DNA of 64,000 bases from Metellina segmentata (GCA_947359465.1 OX375872.1:78661641-78725640); one strand, 5' to 3'; numbered from the stretch's first letter, positions 34,205 through 47,349 are shown. Translations and numbers: made by a program. Notes: generated from the letters alone by a model not told the origin.

Positions 34205-35690
34205 TTATCTAGTCAAGTGATTTCAGATCACAGTTTTGAATTTGACCAATATAACGTTTCATAATATTCCATCAAGCATTTTGTGGTTATTTAGTTATAT
34301 GAGTCGTGAGGTGAAAGTGATAGTCTGAAATATCGTCTAGAGTGTCAATAACAACGGATCTTTGCAAATTCTTTGAACAGCTAAGTGAATGCAGCTTTGT
34401 TCTGATCAATAGAATGTTTCCTCGGATTTCTTCAATCAATACAGATACGACTATTTGATTAGTAAATGATCTGTAGAGTAAAAGCAATATTTCATAACTA
34501 TGAAACCTCGCTCAGTGGGATAGTAACAACTGATATTCGAAAACTCTTCTTACAATCAAATGAGAAAAACAAGTATCAATTTCATGTCGATGAGCTTATC
34601 AATAGGAGGGTAAATGGTAAACATTTGCATGATTTTGCATCTTCAGTTAAATCACTTTAATTGATTTTAAAAGCCAGTCCCTTTAACGTTATATAGCTCT
34701 TTAACGGCTTCAAGTGAGTGTAACTTAAATGAAATGGCAAAAGCTTAAAGGTAATTAGAAAATTAAAAAAAATTACCTGACTTAACATTAAAAAAAAAAA
34801 TTGTAAACTAGACTATCCTTTATGCAAACTAATCTTCTAGATTTCTATCCAGTTTTGACTTTGACCATTGCAACGTTTTCTAGGTTTCCTTTAACCAGTA
34901 GGTGCGGCTATTTTGTCATAAATGTGATGTAGGGTAAATGGGATACTACTCTGAGATCTCATCCAGAGGGTTAATAACTACTGATATTCGAAAATTCTTC
35001 TTACAATCAAATGAGAAAAACAAGTATCAATTTCCTGTCGATGAGCTTATCAATAGGAGGGTAAATGGTAAACATTTGCATGATTTTGCATCTTCAGTTA
35101 AATCACTTTAATTGATTTTAAAAGCCAGTCCCTTTAACGTTATATAGCTCTTTAACGGCTTCAAGTGAGTGTAACTTAAATGAAATGGCAAAAGCTTAAA
35201 GGTAATTAGAAAATTTAAAAAAAATTACCTGACTTTATACTAAAAAAAAAAAAATAGTTGTAAACTAGACTATCCTTTATGCAAACTAATCTTCTAGATT
35301 TCTATCCAGTTTTGACTTTGACCATTGCAACGTTTTCTAGGTTTCCTTTAACCAGTAGGTGCGGCTATTTTGTCGTAAATGTGATGTAGGGTAAATGGGA
35401 TACTACTCTGAGATCTCATCCAGAGGGTTAATAACTACTGATATTTGAAAATTCTTTTCACAGTCAAATGATAACGCCAAGTATCCATTTCCTGTCGATA
35501 AACTTTCAATAGGTGAGTAAACGGTAAACATTTAAATATGACCCTAAATCTTGAGTTAGCTCTCTTTAGTTAACTCTTAACGCCAGTCCCCTTAACGCTA
35601 TTTAGCTCTTTAACGGCTCCAAGTGAGCTTTGCTTAAAGGAGATGACAGAGGCTTAAAACTAATTGCTCAGCTGATGGTAGCCGAGCATC
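34205..35690 (+). repeat. R4 repeat, tandem array with ~451-457-bp period
   Basis: CTGATATTCGAAAA-type markers lie at about 34531, 34982 and 35439. The middle copies share long identical blocks (TTTGCATGATTTTGCATCTT, GTTATATAGCTCTTTAACGG, CTAGACTATCCTTTATGC). A truncated unit precedes them (34205-34370) and the last unit diverges after 35500. Dispersed partial copies are listed separately. Confidence 0.85.
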
Positions 35691-36284
35691 GATTTCCCCA
35701 AGCTAACTGCTGCCTATAAGGAAGACCCTAGCTCTGACAATTAATCAAATGCGCTGCTGAAAGCTGCTTCTTATTAAAGAAGGGTTCCGGATTTAAAAAA
35801 AAATCGAAATTGGCCCAACTGAAGGCTTGAATAGAATACATAAGGTGGAGGCTCTTTTCATGCTAGTAGAGAGACTATTTTTTATAAACATTTTTTTTCT
35901 TGCTATAAAAATGACGAAGTGTTATGTCTTTCAATCGTTTAGAATTTTTTTCGCAATGTTTTTTATGGTATTTTGGCTTGAAGCTGTAAATTTTCGTGAA
36001 ATTTACGCTGCGTAGATTTGTGAATAAAGTTTGACAGTTTTGAATGGGTCTTTTAAGGTCATTTCGCTAAGGTTATATTGAACTCCTACATTCTTTCCTC
36101 TGACGTGTATTGATAAAGCCATGAATATTGCATTTGAAACTGCATCACTACATAAAAATCTTTTTCTTCCGGACAGCATTTAAAAAAAAGAAGACAGGCT
36201 TATCAATCTTTTCTCCGAGTACCAACTTTGCTCATTATTAACTTCTTTAAAATATGAGCATTGTATTCGTGAGAAAACTTGAAT
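35691..36284. other. unique stretch
   Basis: A 62-codon plus frame (35827-36015) is F/I/M-rich, with no known domain. Confidence 0.3.
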
Positions 36285-36370
36285 AATAGGTTAAACCCTC
36301 TAAGGGTCATGAGATTTCAGAGTACCGTAGTATTGCTTTTGAACTATTATTTTGTTAATAAATCGAAATC
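36285..36370 (-). repeat. R4 fragment
   Basis: Read on the minus strand, AAAGCAATACTACGGTACTC and CTCTGAAATCTCATGACC match the R4 unit. Confidence 0.55.
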
Positions 36371-36804
36371 ATACTTTTTTTTTATCAGGGCATCATAATA
36401 GATTGGCGTTACCACCACGCAATGGCACCAATCTGCATTTTTTCGATTTTAACCTAACTGCATTTTTTGAGTCACCATTTCATGTCCTACACTATGACAA
36501 AGCCACTAATCATCTTGATTCTTAGAGGAAATGTCTGTTTGCATGAGAAAACAACCTTTGTCGAAACTCGATTTTTCCCGAAGCATCAAAATATTGAACG
36601 CGTTTTTGTAGTCGTCAGTTTTGCAAATTGGTGCCTTTGCATGGTGGTAACGATGCTTTGGTGTGCGGTGTAATTTTAGTAATTATTGAATGTGTGTGGA
36701 TCATGAGATGAAAAGGTTAGAAATCACTGTGTTTTGGTACATAAATAGTTTCTCATTTGATGTTCTAATATCCAGGAGTGCTATAGATGGGCGATGGACA
36801 TAAG

Positions 36805-36960
36805 ATGACTCGTCTCCGAAACGCTCTGAACTTCAAGACTTCGAAGATTTCAGAGTTGTGCAGTATTGCTTTTGTCCCGCAATGCACATAATGTCTAAAT
36901 AACCACATCGATTTGTCGTAAGAATCCCATTACAAATTCTACTGCTCAAGAAGGTCAAAA
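36805..36960 (-). repeat. R4 fragment
   Basis: On the minus strand: AATCGATGTGGTTATTTAGA, CATTATGTGCATTG and AAAGCAATACTGCACAACTC, matching the copy at 48225-48352. Confidence 0.65.
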
Positions 36961-39384
36961 CCGGTTTAAAGTCATGCAGGGAAGAGTGCAGGTTGTAGAA
37001 CGGATATACTCGTGTGAAGCCCTACGAGGGTTAAGGATTGAAGATATCAATTGAAATGTTATACTTGAAAAAATTGAAAGTACACTTAATTCTATTTTTA
37101 CACAATAGATAAGGTCCTGAAGAATACTTGTAAAATAAGACAGTGTATCTATGGAAGAAAAGAAGATTGGTTCCGGATCTAAAAAATCAGTAAAAATAAT
37201 TTAAAAAAAACATATGAAAATATTCTGCTTAAACTTAATATTTTATTTTAACAAATTACGTATGTAATATGTAATAATTTTGTAATGAAAATGTATTAAA
37301 ATAAAAATTTGTATTTGAAATGAAAAAAAATTTCTTCACTCACAAAGAAAAATCTGTTTTACACGCAACAAGATTTTATTAATTTTCACTTTCTGGTCCG
37401 TCGGCATTTTTTGTAATTAAATAAATCAAAACATAAAGCCCTCTATAACTAGCATTGGCTTTTTTTTTCCGACAGGATCCTGTAAGTCTCGTTACTTATA
37501 AAATGTGACATCTTTCTTTTAAGGGCTAAAATAAAAATAATTAGTGGGCTGAAACGATGACCACAAATGACGTAAATGTGCACCAAATTAAAAAAAAACG
37601 CGCGTCGTTGATGATAGATACATACATTGATATCTAGACGTACACATCGGTAAACGAAAGCACGCCTTTCGAAACGTACACACTAGCTGTTATGCAATCT
37701 ATTCGTGCGTGTAATATAGAAATGATACTACTGTGCCACAAATTTAAAAAATCTTAGAATATAGGCAAAAAAATTCTTAGAAATTGACTTGGCTCGCTCG
37801 TGTTAAATCAAAATGACTCAAGTAAAAAACATGAAATATTTATTGTGAATTCGTGTAAAAAAAAGGTTCGTGCAAAAACAGAATTAGGTTTCATACGATT
37901 CGAAACTAGTTGAATATTTCCTAAAGAGAAATATTAAAGTCTTCGCAACCGTTAATGAACAGCTTTACTTATAGTTTAAGTGTGAAGAGCATAATAAAAT
38001 AGAGAATAATAGAGTAGTCTATTTTGAAGCATCTCGTTAGTCAAGGGTCGGGTTGAAAAATATGAGCATTAAGTTTTCATTGAGTTGAACTTTCTTGACT
38101 TTTGAGACTACAGAAGTCAGGTATGGAAGGTATAAGAAGCAGGATTTTGAAAGTTAAAATTTCTTCACACATTAGTATTTTGTTAACATCTTTATTTTGT
38201 GTTACATTTAGGTTTTTAGTATTTCGTATTTTAAATTAAAACCATCAAAACTGATGCGTCAGTAACACACCCAAAAATAATGACTATTTTCAGTGAAAAA
38301 ATGTTATTTTGTACAGTTGAAACTATTTAGAAAGTTCTGGGAAAGTGTAAATTTTGCGATGCATTTTTTCAGCAAACCTATTTAATATCTGGTGATCAAC
38401 AGTTTTTTGACTAATATAGTGTCTTAAAATTTATTCCACAACAAAACAACGCTCATTCTTAACGCCCCTATGTATTATTAATCACTGTAAATTATTACTT
38501 CGAAATTGTTAGCTTAGCCTGATCCTCCTGTAAATCCAACCATTTATTGTCAACACGGTTAAATGTTCTAATATTTAAAATATTAAAAAAATATTTAATC
38601 TACATCTAATTTAATTTCAATAATTCATTCAATTTTGTCGCCTCAAATAATTGCTTTCATCATAAAATACTTTTAAATCGGTATTTGTACTTGTTTTTAC
38701 TAGTCATTAATAACAGTCCAATTTATAAATATTCCTTCACCTCAAATACGCAGACTAGCATCACTCTTAATTATGTTTAAATCTACATTATTATCTATCA
38801 GTCTTAGTTACTCTAGTCATTAGCATTAAGGATCCATTTTTTATCAAGTATTTTAAAGCCCACCTTATCGTCTTCATTAAGCCGAGGGAAGAAAAAGTAA
38901 AAATCAATTATAAAAAAAAAATCTCATTTTGCTTTAGTAAAGTTATGCATATATGCGATAATTGTAACTATAGCAACAATCCAGATACTGTTTGTCTTTC
39001 GAAAAGGAAGGAAAGCGAGAAAGAAAGAGAGAGAGAGAGCGTGTGTGCACATTTTATATCACTTCACATTTGGCGTAAACCATGTTACATTTCATTTCGT
39101 ATTGAAAAAAAACTTCGTACTCCGATTTAGATATGACGCGTTTCAAACGTATACCACAGAGCAAATAAATTATGACATAAGTTAAATTGCTTTGGATAGG
39201 GCGCAGTTTATTAGTTTAATTCCTGTAGTTCTTTTTCGTTTTTGGTGTTATGAACTCAATCGATTATAAGTTAGATTTTAATTTTAATTTATCGGATCAC
39301 ATCGACATTATATATTCGTTTTCATACTCATTCAAAAGTATCATTGACTGTTAAGACATTTAATAAAGTTTAGATTTCTTCAAT
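36961..39384. other. long AT-rich stretch
   Basis: No repeat family or exon candidate was recognised in 2.4 kb. Near 37010-37033 CTCGTGTGAAGCCCTACGAG followed by GGTTAA resembles the terminus at 49335-49357 and may mark another TTAA-type family. There is an AGAGAGAGAG run at 39028. Confidence 0.35.
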
Positions 39385-40005
39385 CATCAGCAAAAAGACG
39401 AAACTTAACGATTTTTAATTAATGCAAACTATCATACTTTGCTTACAAAACTATTCCCCAAAGCTCTCGGAATCATCTGCAAGTTTGTTTTTTTACACCT
39501 CTAAATGATACCTCTAATGAATATTTAATTCTAAGGTCATAAATTCTTAAACACTATAACAAAACAAGCAAATAAACCGTACATTAACCCTCCTGGTGGT
39601 TGCCATGACGAGGCATCTCGTCCTTAGAAAAAAAATCTGACCAGATCTTGATGGGACGAGATATCTCGTCATTAGAATAAAGTGACCTGATCTTTATCTC
39701 GCCATCTTCAAAAATTCAATAATATCCTTATGTCGAGATATCTTTTCATTATAAAAATTGGTCAGATCTTGATGGACGAGATGTCTCATCGAAACCACTT
39801 GGATGGTTAAACATTTTAAAACACTTTAACAAAACAAGCAAAATACTTAGGAATAAAATCAACATCAGACTTAACGATTTTCCATTAATACAAACTATAA
39901 CCGACTTTGCTTACAAAACCATACCTCCAAGTTCTCGGAATCATGTCTCCAATTTTGCTTTGTTACACCTCCATAATTAATGAGCAATTTTTAATTCCAC
40001 TGTCA
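39385..40005 (+). repeat. direct duplication (~150 bp) on both sides of a TTAA-MITE
   Basis: CTTAACGATTTTTAATTAATGC...CTCGGAATCAT...TTACACCTC at 39402-39505 recurs at 39872-39972, and AACAAAACAAGCAAATA at 39559 recurs at 39829. The unit is about 470 bp including the MITE at 39584-39810, which occurs only once. Confidence 0.65.
39584..39810. mobile_element. TTAA-MITE copy
   Basis: TTAACCCTCCTGGTGGTTGC at the left and CCACTTGGATGGTTAA at the right. It includes an exact GACGAGATATCTCGTC near 39656. Confidence 0.85.
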
Positions 40006-40539
40006 GAAATTCCAAAACGCCGCGTTGAGCACAGTGCTCCACGTCTTTTGTTCAATGCATTCCCTAGACAGTCGTCAAACTTTACAAATTGTCGACATCA
40101 TCAGCACTAAATTATACATTCTCATTTGCATAACCTCTCCTCGAAGCCAGTCTTAACGCGTAATGACCCACACGAATATGCCATTCTTTTAGAAATCGAC
40201 CAGGAATTCCAACGTGTTAAGGATAGGCCCAGGCGTATATTAAATAACCTGTGCTGCAGACCGACACCTCCCGCTGTTCCCCACCATGGTTATTTTTTAT
40301 CTCCTCAAGAAGCCTAGGAATATTGTCGGAGATAAGAAATAAGAAATATTTGTTAGCGAACGAAACGATCGTCCGAGATCGGCATCTTTGAAAGTGTCTC
40401 CAAATCTCTGTTTTATGGGGTAGTTGTCTGAGCTTTAAGGGTTCACTGGGCAGAGGGGCCGTATACCAGAGTGTCCTTAATTTAAGACTTCAATGTCCTG
40501 GAGTAGTGCGTGGCATAAATTGCAGGGAGTTTACGTTTT
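40006..40539. other. unique stretch
   Basis: Less AT-rich than average. Frames of 60-67 codons here have no domain or splice support. Confidence 0.3.
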
Positions 40540-40904
40540 GAAGGCTGGATACACAGACATGAAGTCGCCGCTGAGTTCATATGTTTGGGGCTGTAGCTAT
40601 GTGGGGAATTGATTTGCCTTTAGCGTGTGTTGTTCAGGGCATTATTCAACTGGTTTGCAGAACGTGCGGCATTTTGAGAGTTTTGTATGGCAAGAATGGC
40701 TCTTGTGTCTTACATGGGGGAAATGTTTCGTGGTTGTTAAATTATGTTTTTTCGGATGTTCTATGGAATATTTTTGCTGAATTAGTAGTGTCTTATTGGA
40801 ATATATCATTTATAAAAGTCACACAGAAAGTATGTTCTGCGCCTTATTGTATTTGTGCTACATTAAAAGTCATTTATTATTTTACAAACCAAGTATTTTT
40901 TTTT
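40540..40904 (+). other. G+T-skewed segment with a 116-codon frame
   Basis: From about 40540 to 40860 the plus strand is strongly enriched in G and T (runs such as TTGGGGCTGTAGCTATGTGG). A plus frame from 40581 is open for 116 codons, but its last part enters the MITE at 40905. The residues are hydrophobic (V, L, C, W, F), which is the expected outcome of G+T-rich DNA, so the frame is not taken as a gene. Confidence 0.35.
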
Positions 40905-41138
40905 CTAATCCTCCAAATGGTATCCAAGTGATATCTCGTACAAGATCTGGTCAGTTTTGCTTATGACGAGATATCGTACGACAAAACTGCCCTATTACTT
41001 CAAGGGAATGGAGATCCAAGTAGGAAAAAAAAATATTGTTTCTTGCCTAGAACTGATGTCAGTTAGGAACAGGTTTTTGTATCAGTTGACTACCACAATA
41101 TGGTTTTCGAAGTGAAGATATACCACTAGGAGGGTTAA
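40905..41138. mobile_element. TTAA-MITE copy
   Basis: CTAATCCTCCAAATGGTATC at the left and ACCACTAGGAGGGTTAA at the right, with a foreign or diverged middle (40985-41100). Confidence 0.7.
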
Positions 41139-42803
41139 GCCCTCACTTTTAATTCTTAGTAGATTATAGAATCGACTGAAAGCAGAAAATTATTGATTGA
41201 CATTTTTGGGAGATAATGCTAATTTCATGCTGCGCATTTCAGGTAATGCTAAATGCTCATTTTCATGATGAAGAAAAATACATGAGGTCATATTGTATTC
41301 TGTTTGAAAAATATAACAGCATCAAAACGAAAATACTTTCTGTCTTTTGTCCTCAAACCTAATAAGTAGTCTTTAAGCAGGTGTATTGCAAAATTTGGTT
41401 TTTTTTCTGAGTTAATAAGTTTATCCTCTTAACCTACCTGTTATATATGTAATTAACACATGCAAGAAGTAAAACGCATCGAACTAAAATATTTCTGGGA
41501 GCATGTGAATTGTATATTTCCGTGCTGCTACGAAATAATTTTTTATTTTTATCAGTAAAGAGCTGTTAAAGATCCAAGTTGCTACAGCAGAGAAAGTAAA
41601 TATTACTTTATAACAACTTATCGAGTATCATTGTGATACTCAACAAACATACAATAAGCCTAGCAATGAAGAATAATCACATATTTCAAAGGATCTTAAG
41701 ACACCAATTTAGCCCGAATCCGGTGGCTGTTACAGCATATAGACGAGTAATTTTTAAGGATATCCGACATCTTATTCATAAAGATCATAAGAATACCCAA
41801 CATTAAAAAATAAATTGCAGTAAAATGCATTTTATGAAAAATAAATAACCTTTTTGTACTTCATGTATATTTTTGTTCTCACTTTCTTACTTTAATTTTT
41901 GTTGTAAATATATTATATTTTCATATTTTATAGCATTATACTTGTGACTTTATTATATAAAAGTAATCTTATCGAACAGCAACATTGTATCAGAACTGAA
42001 TACATCATGTTAAAGATTATAAAAAAGAATTATCCTCTCAATAAAGTAAGAAGAATTAAAAAAAGTGTTGGGATTTATAAAAATATTTTTGCTCATTTGG
42101 TTTCAACATGGGAAGTATATTTTCTGGCATATTTATGCAATGTTCGAAATAAAATTTAAAATGTCAATATCGTTGTTGTTTGCAATGAACTACAAAATTT
42201 ACTTTAAATAAGTACATTGATATTTTAACTGTGATATGTAAATATCTAGGCGTTAGAAAAATTTTATTTGCCACTTTCCTTCACTTTTAAATTTCCGACG
42301 AAAATTCTCAATACTGATTATCGTTCTATTTTCCTCAGAGGCAAGCACTTAGAGGATTGATTATAGGGCTTAAATCGAGTAATAGTTCCTCTCTATAACT
42401 TTCTACGAAAAATAAGATATCAAGGTATTTTAAGTACTGGATACAGGAGCACGAAACATGATAATATTTTTACCATGACTTGAAATAGAGACCTTCTATC
42501 TCCGAAGCAAAGAAAAACTAAAATTATTTTAAAACTCTGGAAAGTAATTTTTTTGTCATATAAACCATAGGAACAAAAAAAATTGCTTTCTTGCAGATGT
42601 AACATGTTCCTTAACGTGTTTCCTTATTAATAATTATCTAACTTTTTATCTTACGGAAAAAATTGCTTTTATTGTGTCATTATGTGCAATTCTGACTGAA
42701 TTTGCCGCTACTGTATGATAGTATAAATTATTCTCTGAAGTATGATCTTACAACACATAATGAAATAAAACTCAAATATACAAAACAAAAATTAAGGATA
42801 AAT
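41139..42803. other. long AT-rich stretch
   Basis: Nothing firmly recognised. Around 41560 a TTTTTATCAG acceptor precedes a 13-codon open piece, too short to call. Confidence 0.3.
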
Positions 42804-45636
42804 TTTGAATTCGTGTCAAGCAAGATCACCTGATCTCAATCCAATTGAGCATGCTTTGGATGCTCTCGGATGTCGCATTGCAACCACCACAGCACCACCA
42901 ATAACCGCAGAAGAGCAAAGACGTGTACTCTAGTGCAGTGGTCTTCAACCGGCGCCGGTCCGTGTGTGTGTGTGTGTGTGTGTGTGATAGCTTTCACCCG
43001 ACTATTCCGCTACAAGATTCGGGAATTCTGTGGAGCAACGTACGCGACGAGTATAGACCAAGTGTGTTGCCGACGATACGTTGCAGGAATTATTATTTTA
43101 TTGCATTCTTGCGTATTGCTTTTTAATATTGTAATGTGGAATTTCGGAAAACAAATAATCTCTTTTGTAAAATTTGAAACCTTCCAAGATGGATGAAAAA
43201 GAGTGAAACAACAAAATATTTTAACCTTCTTTAGTAGAGGCAAGGACAATAGTCAGAAGAAAATTAGTGCTGGTGCCCAAAGTATGCCAAGAACAAGTGC
43301 TTAAAATTTGGAAGAAAGAAAGAAAAATAAATATCCTGATGCTTCGGAATGTACAATATAAACTAAAAGAGAATAGGAAACTTTGTTAGGCATTATGATA
43401 AGGAATATTTAATAAAGCTTGGTTTCATTGTAGCCCCTGGCAGTGAACTATCACCACGGCCTTTGTGTATAATATGCTCCGAAGTTATTTCAAATGATAC
43501 CGTCCAAACTGGATTTTCATTTGCATTCAAAGTATAAAGATTTCACTGAAAAACCACTGGACTTTTTTAAAAGATTACGTGTCCAGATGAAACTTTAGAA
43601 AAGTCAAATGAAAAACGATGACGATTAGTGACAAGTCCCTGCTTCTATCGCCTTATTTTGTTGCTCTCCGAATAGCTGAAACGAAAAAAACACTTACAAT
43701 TGGTGAGGAGTGAGTAAAGCTTTGCATCTTAGATGTCGTACAAGAAATTTTGGGTCCTCAAGCCACTAAAAAATCTAGAGGTTTCAAACACCACTATTCA
43801 GAGGATAATTGTTGACATGGCCATCGATTTTGAAAAGCAAGTTGTAGAGTGATAAAGAAATCGAGATGTTTAACGATTCAACTTGATGAATCAGCTGACG
43901 TAACCTGCTACCTTACTTTGCCTTGTGAGGTATGGTGAAGATAATACTTAAGGTAAGAAGCATTTTGTTGTCTTGATTTACCTGGACGGACTACTAGTTC
44001 AGAGATATTTAATACTATTGAAGAGTATTTTAAAGCACGGGGCTTACACTGGAGCAAATGCTTTGGTGAGTGCGGACGGTGCTGCGAGCATGACTGGTCA
44101 TCGCTCATGAGTAGTTTTGAAAATAAAGGAAGTAGCGCAACTAGAAGTTTTGTTCACTCGCTGTATGATCCACCGGGAGCATCTGGCTGCAAAGAAGCTT
44201 TCTGCTCAACTAAACACTGTGATGAATGACGGGGTGAAGATCATGAACGAAATTCGTAGTCAAGCTACGAACTCAAGACTATTCACGACAATGTGCGAGA
44301 GTATGGACTCATATCACTAACATCTACTCCATACAGAAATGAGATGGTTATCGAGAGAAAGAGTCCTTGCACGCCTGTTTGAATCGAGGAAAGAAGTAAA
44401 GCCGTTTCTGCGAGAGCAAAAATCTGGATGTAGTAGAGCCTTTATTGAATGATGAATGGATGGCTAAGCTTGCGTGGACATATTTAACCTTCTGAACGAA
44501 CTTAATATTTCTCTTCAGAGTCCTGTACGAATATGTTTACACTAAGAAATAAAATGGATGCGTTCAAAAAGAAGCTGGTTCCTTGGGAAAGTCGCGTACA
44601 ATAGGAAAATATAAAAATGTTTCTACTTTTTGGAGGACTTTTTAATACTGCTGATATCAACAAGAAAGTCATATTCAACATAATAAGACAATATTTGAGA
44701 GCGTTAGCTGAAAACATAATAATTACTTCCCTGAAAATGAAGGTACGCGTAAAGGTAACTCTGGATTAATAATATCTTTCAGGAGATAGATAAAATTACG
44801 CTCACTTGATTCTCGTGAGAAAGAAAAGCTGATCTAGTTGTCTTCTGATGTCACTCTGGTGTCCAGACATAAAATGCAATTATTGTCTCACTTTTGGATT
44901 GCCCTCAGTAAAGAATTTCCAGGTCTGAGCTGTAAAGCTATCAAATTGGTGGTCGTTTTTTCGACCTTCTATTTATGAGAAAAGTCTTTTTCAGCTATGT
45001 CAGTAATAAAAATCAAATAGAGAAATCAAATGGATCATACAGCGAGTTAATGAGCGCTTCATCTCAGAAACCATACTACAACCACGTATATCAAATTTGT
45101 TTACAGAGAAGCAGCAGCAGATATAGGACTACCAAAAAATCTAATTTTATATAATGTTAGATTTAATAAACAAATTCTATATACATTTTAATTTCTGGCT
45201 GAAACCGGTCCACGAAATGTTTCTCCTATTTTCGCCGGCCCTCAGGGGTAAAAGGTTGAAGAGAACTGGTCTAGTGCGTTAATGATACTCCTTGTCTCAG
45301 GAGCTCTTGGACAGCCTTGTGGATAGCATGTCTTCATATTATGAAGTGTCATTAGAGTCAGAAGGTAGAGCATTCCGTATGAGATTACTTTTAATATGGC
45401 AAAAATAATTTCTTACCAACTGAAAACTACAATGCCTTCACCAAAGTTAGTTTGTTGTCATTTCTTTAGATTTCATTAGCACCACGATGAATGTGTATGT
45501 TCTTTTTTTTTATTCCCCATGGCTTGTGGAATATTCATTTGTCCTTTTTGGTACTTTAGTGCAGGTACTTGGCAAGGGATTTCATCTCGAACTGAACTAT
45601 CCTCAATGTTTGGACACATGTGTGTAATAACATGAT
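42804..45636 (+). mobile_element. Tc1 fragment split by a hAT insertion
   Basis: 42804-42935 encodes SCQARSPDLNPIEHALDALG, the catalytic-Glu region of a Tc1 transposase, and 45277-45380 continues with the C-terminal end (ELLDSLVDSM). The non-coding tail runs on with TGTGGAATATTCATTTGTCC to about 45636. The interruption is the hAT element at 42936-45268. The paralogue at 18675-19115 has the same fragment without the insertion and starts at the same base, so the truncation predates the two copies' separation. Confidence 0.85.
42936..45268 (+). mobile_element. hAT element (Charlie/Buster type), pseudogenised
   Basis: The ends CAGTGGTCTTCAACC and, inverted, CAGTTCTCTTCAACC are typical of hAT-Charlie/Buster. 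Flanking 8-bp duplications are CTCTAGTG (42928-42935) and GTCTAGTG (45269-45276), one mismatch, with the central TA common in this group. Inside, plus-strand transposase pieces are recognisable: SADGAASMTG near 44070, then a frame at 44117-44320 with FTRCMIHREHLAAKKLSAQL and, after a frame break, RWLSRERVLARLFE. These belong to the hAT transposase core related to domesticated ZBED/SCAND3-type proteins. Frames are broken many times. A (GT)n run sits at 42965-42986. Confidence 0.9.
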
Positions 45637-45689
45637 ATCATAATTAAAAAAATAGGTTATGATATTTGGTAGCAGTTTTTTTTCCCGAT

Positions 45690-46520
45690 CTCGCAAACCT
45701 GTAATTACCAGTATTTCATTGCCAGTTTTATTGTATTTCAGACCTAATGAAGAGCCTCGATATACAACTTTTTTACTCGAAGGAACCGTTCTAATCTCCT
45801 CCAAACTTTCTATACCCACAAGTGTTCCCCAAATTCGTAAATTGTAATGATTTCCATCGGTATCATTATTAGAAAAACCTATGTGTATGATGATGTTTTG
45901 GTATTAGTAATTCTCATCAATCTCCAAAACAAGTTTGGGCTGATATTTTATTAACAGCTTTTAGACTCTAATTTATTGTATTTCAGATTTAGTGAGAAGA
46001 AACAGATATATACTTTTTTACACGGGGATGAATTTTTTAATCAAAAACTACTTATAAGAAACATTTCTATAGTCACAAGCCTCTCCAAAATCTGTGAAGC
46101 AACTGAACCTTTTTTTGAAACTCGCTCCTTAAAACCCAACCTAAATCTGTAGATTGTAATAATCATCATCGAAATCATTCCTGACAAAACCGGTAATGGT
46201 AATTATAACCCAAACAGACTTACGACTGTATATTTCATCACCTGTTTTTAAATTCTAATTTCAAGGCAAATAATCAAATACACAGTTGATAGAATGTATA
46301 CTCCCATAAGAAAACAGAAGCGTGATATCGATATTTTTCTGACCAATCAGTCACTTTATTCAAATTTTCGGAAGGAAATTTACCATAAAACCCCCGCAAT
46401 CTTAAAGGAATTAATGGCAAAACTTTCTTTAACCACAGGCTTCTCATAAATCTGTCGAGTGTAATAATTAACAACGCAGGGGGTCCGTGTAATTATTAAC
46501 GCAAACAAAATCAATTCAGT
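45690..46520. repeat. degenerate ~300-bp tandem repeat, about three units
   Basis: Shared blocks: TTATTGTATTTCAGACCTAA / TTATTGTATTTCAGATTTAG (45731, 45973), GAAGAGCCTCGATATACAAC / GAAGAAACAGATATATACTT, and the unit end GTAATGATTTCCATCGG / GTAATAATCATCATCG / GTAATAATTAACAACGC. Confidence 0.55.
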
Positions 46521-47204
46521 CTCAAGAAGTGTTCATTTGCAGCTGATTACCATCAGACTACGTAATGCTGCGGATATTTCCAGGATGCGCTGAAGTTGCA
46601 GGCATTCAATTGCCGATGAACCCCCGGGGATCCGAAAGAATTAAAGAGACGCTTCAGTCGCAACTGTGACCCTTTGAACCTTACACATGCAAATTAGGCT
46701 GTTTGAGTGCGACTCTTTTATGATCGCTTCCATTTCTACTTCGAAAATTTTTCCAACTATTTTTTATGGCGACTTAGTTGTTTCAACTTTGTGTTTTACG
46801 ACATATTTGCGAACAGCACGGAAGCAATTACCCAGATCGTATCTTGAACGAGGTTAATTAAAAATCTTACGCACGGATCTAGAAACAAAAGATGCCAGTC
46901 TTTTTTCACATTCTTTGCTCATGGTGTGATTTCCTAATACAGTGTCTTATAATCTCGGTTAAGTGTTTCGTTTCCTATCTAGTGCGTCTTTCTAGACATC
47001 AATTCATCCATTGGTTTAGATCAGTTTACTTGAGTAAGAAATTTGAAAACATGCTAGAAAATTTCTCAAACTCTGTAATTTCTATTCTGTACTTTAAACA
47101 TTTCCTTGTTCAGGAACTCTTCACTTAGCGTCCTGCCTCTTTCTTTACGCGTTTTCACACACACCGTCAAAACCTGAGCTGGTGCAATCGACAGTTCCGG
47201 GGGT
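46521..47204. other. unique stretch
   Basis: Nothing recognised. 46550-46680 is moderately GC-rich. Confidence 0.3.
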
Positions 47205-47280
47205 AGTTGAATTAACGTCACACTGGGGCAACACAACGTCGGTCTATTGGCGGCGGTCTGGAATAAAACTTGAAGTGGCA
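47205..47280 (-). repeat. SINE-A 3' fragment
   Basis: GTAGTTGAATTAACGTCACA and GGCAACACAACGTCGG mark the 3' end in minus orientation. Confidence 0.6.
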
Positions 47281-47349
47281 ACGTGATAAAACTATTCGGA
47301 AAACAAGTGGCGTCCTTTTAGAACATACGAGGAACATCATCAACATGAA

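Noticed and set aside
40581..40931. 116-codon hydrophobic plus-strand frame
   Set aside because: G+T-rich DNA yields few stops and hydrophobic residues on that strand; the frame also runs into a MITE.
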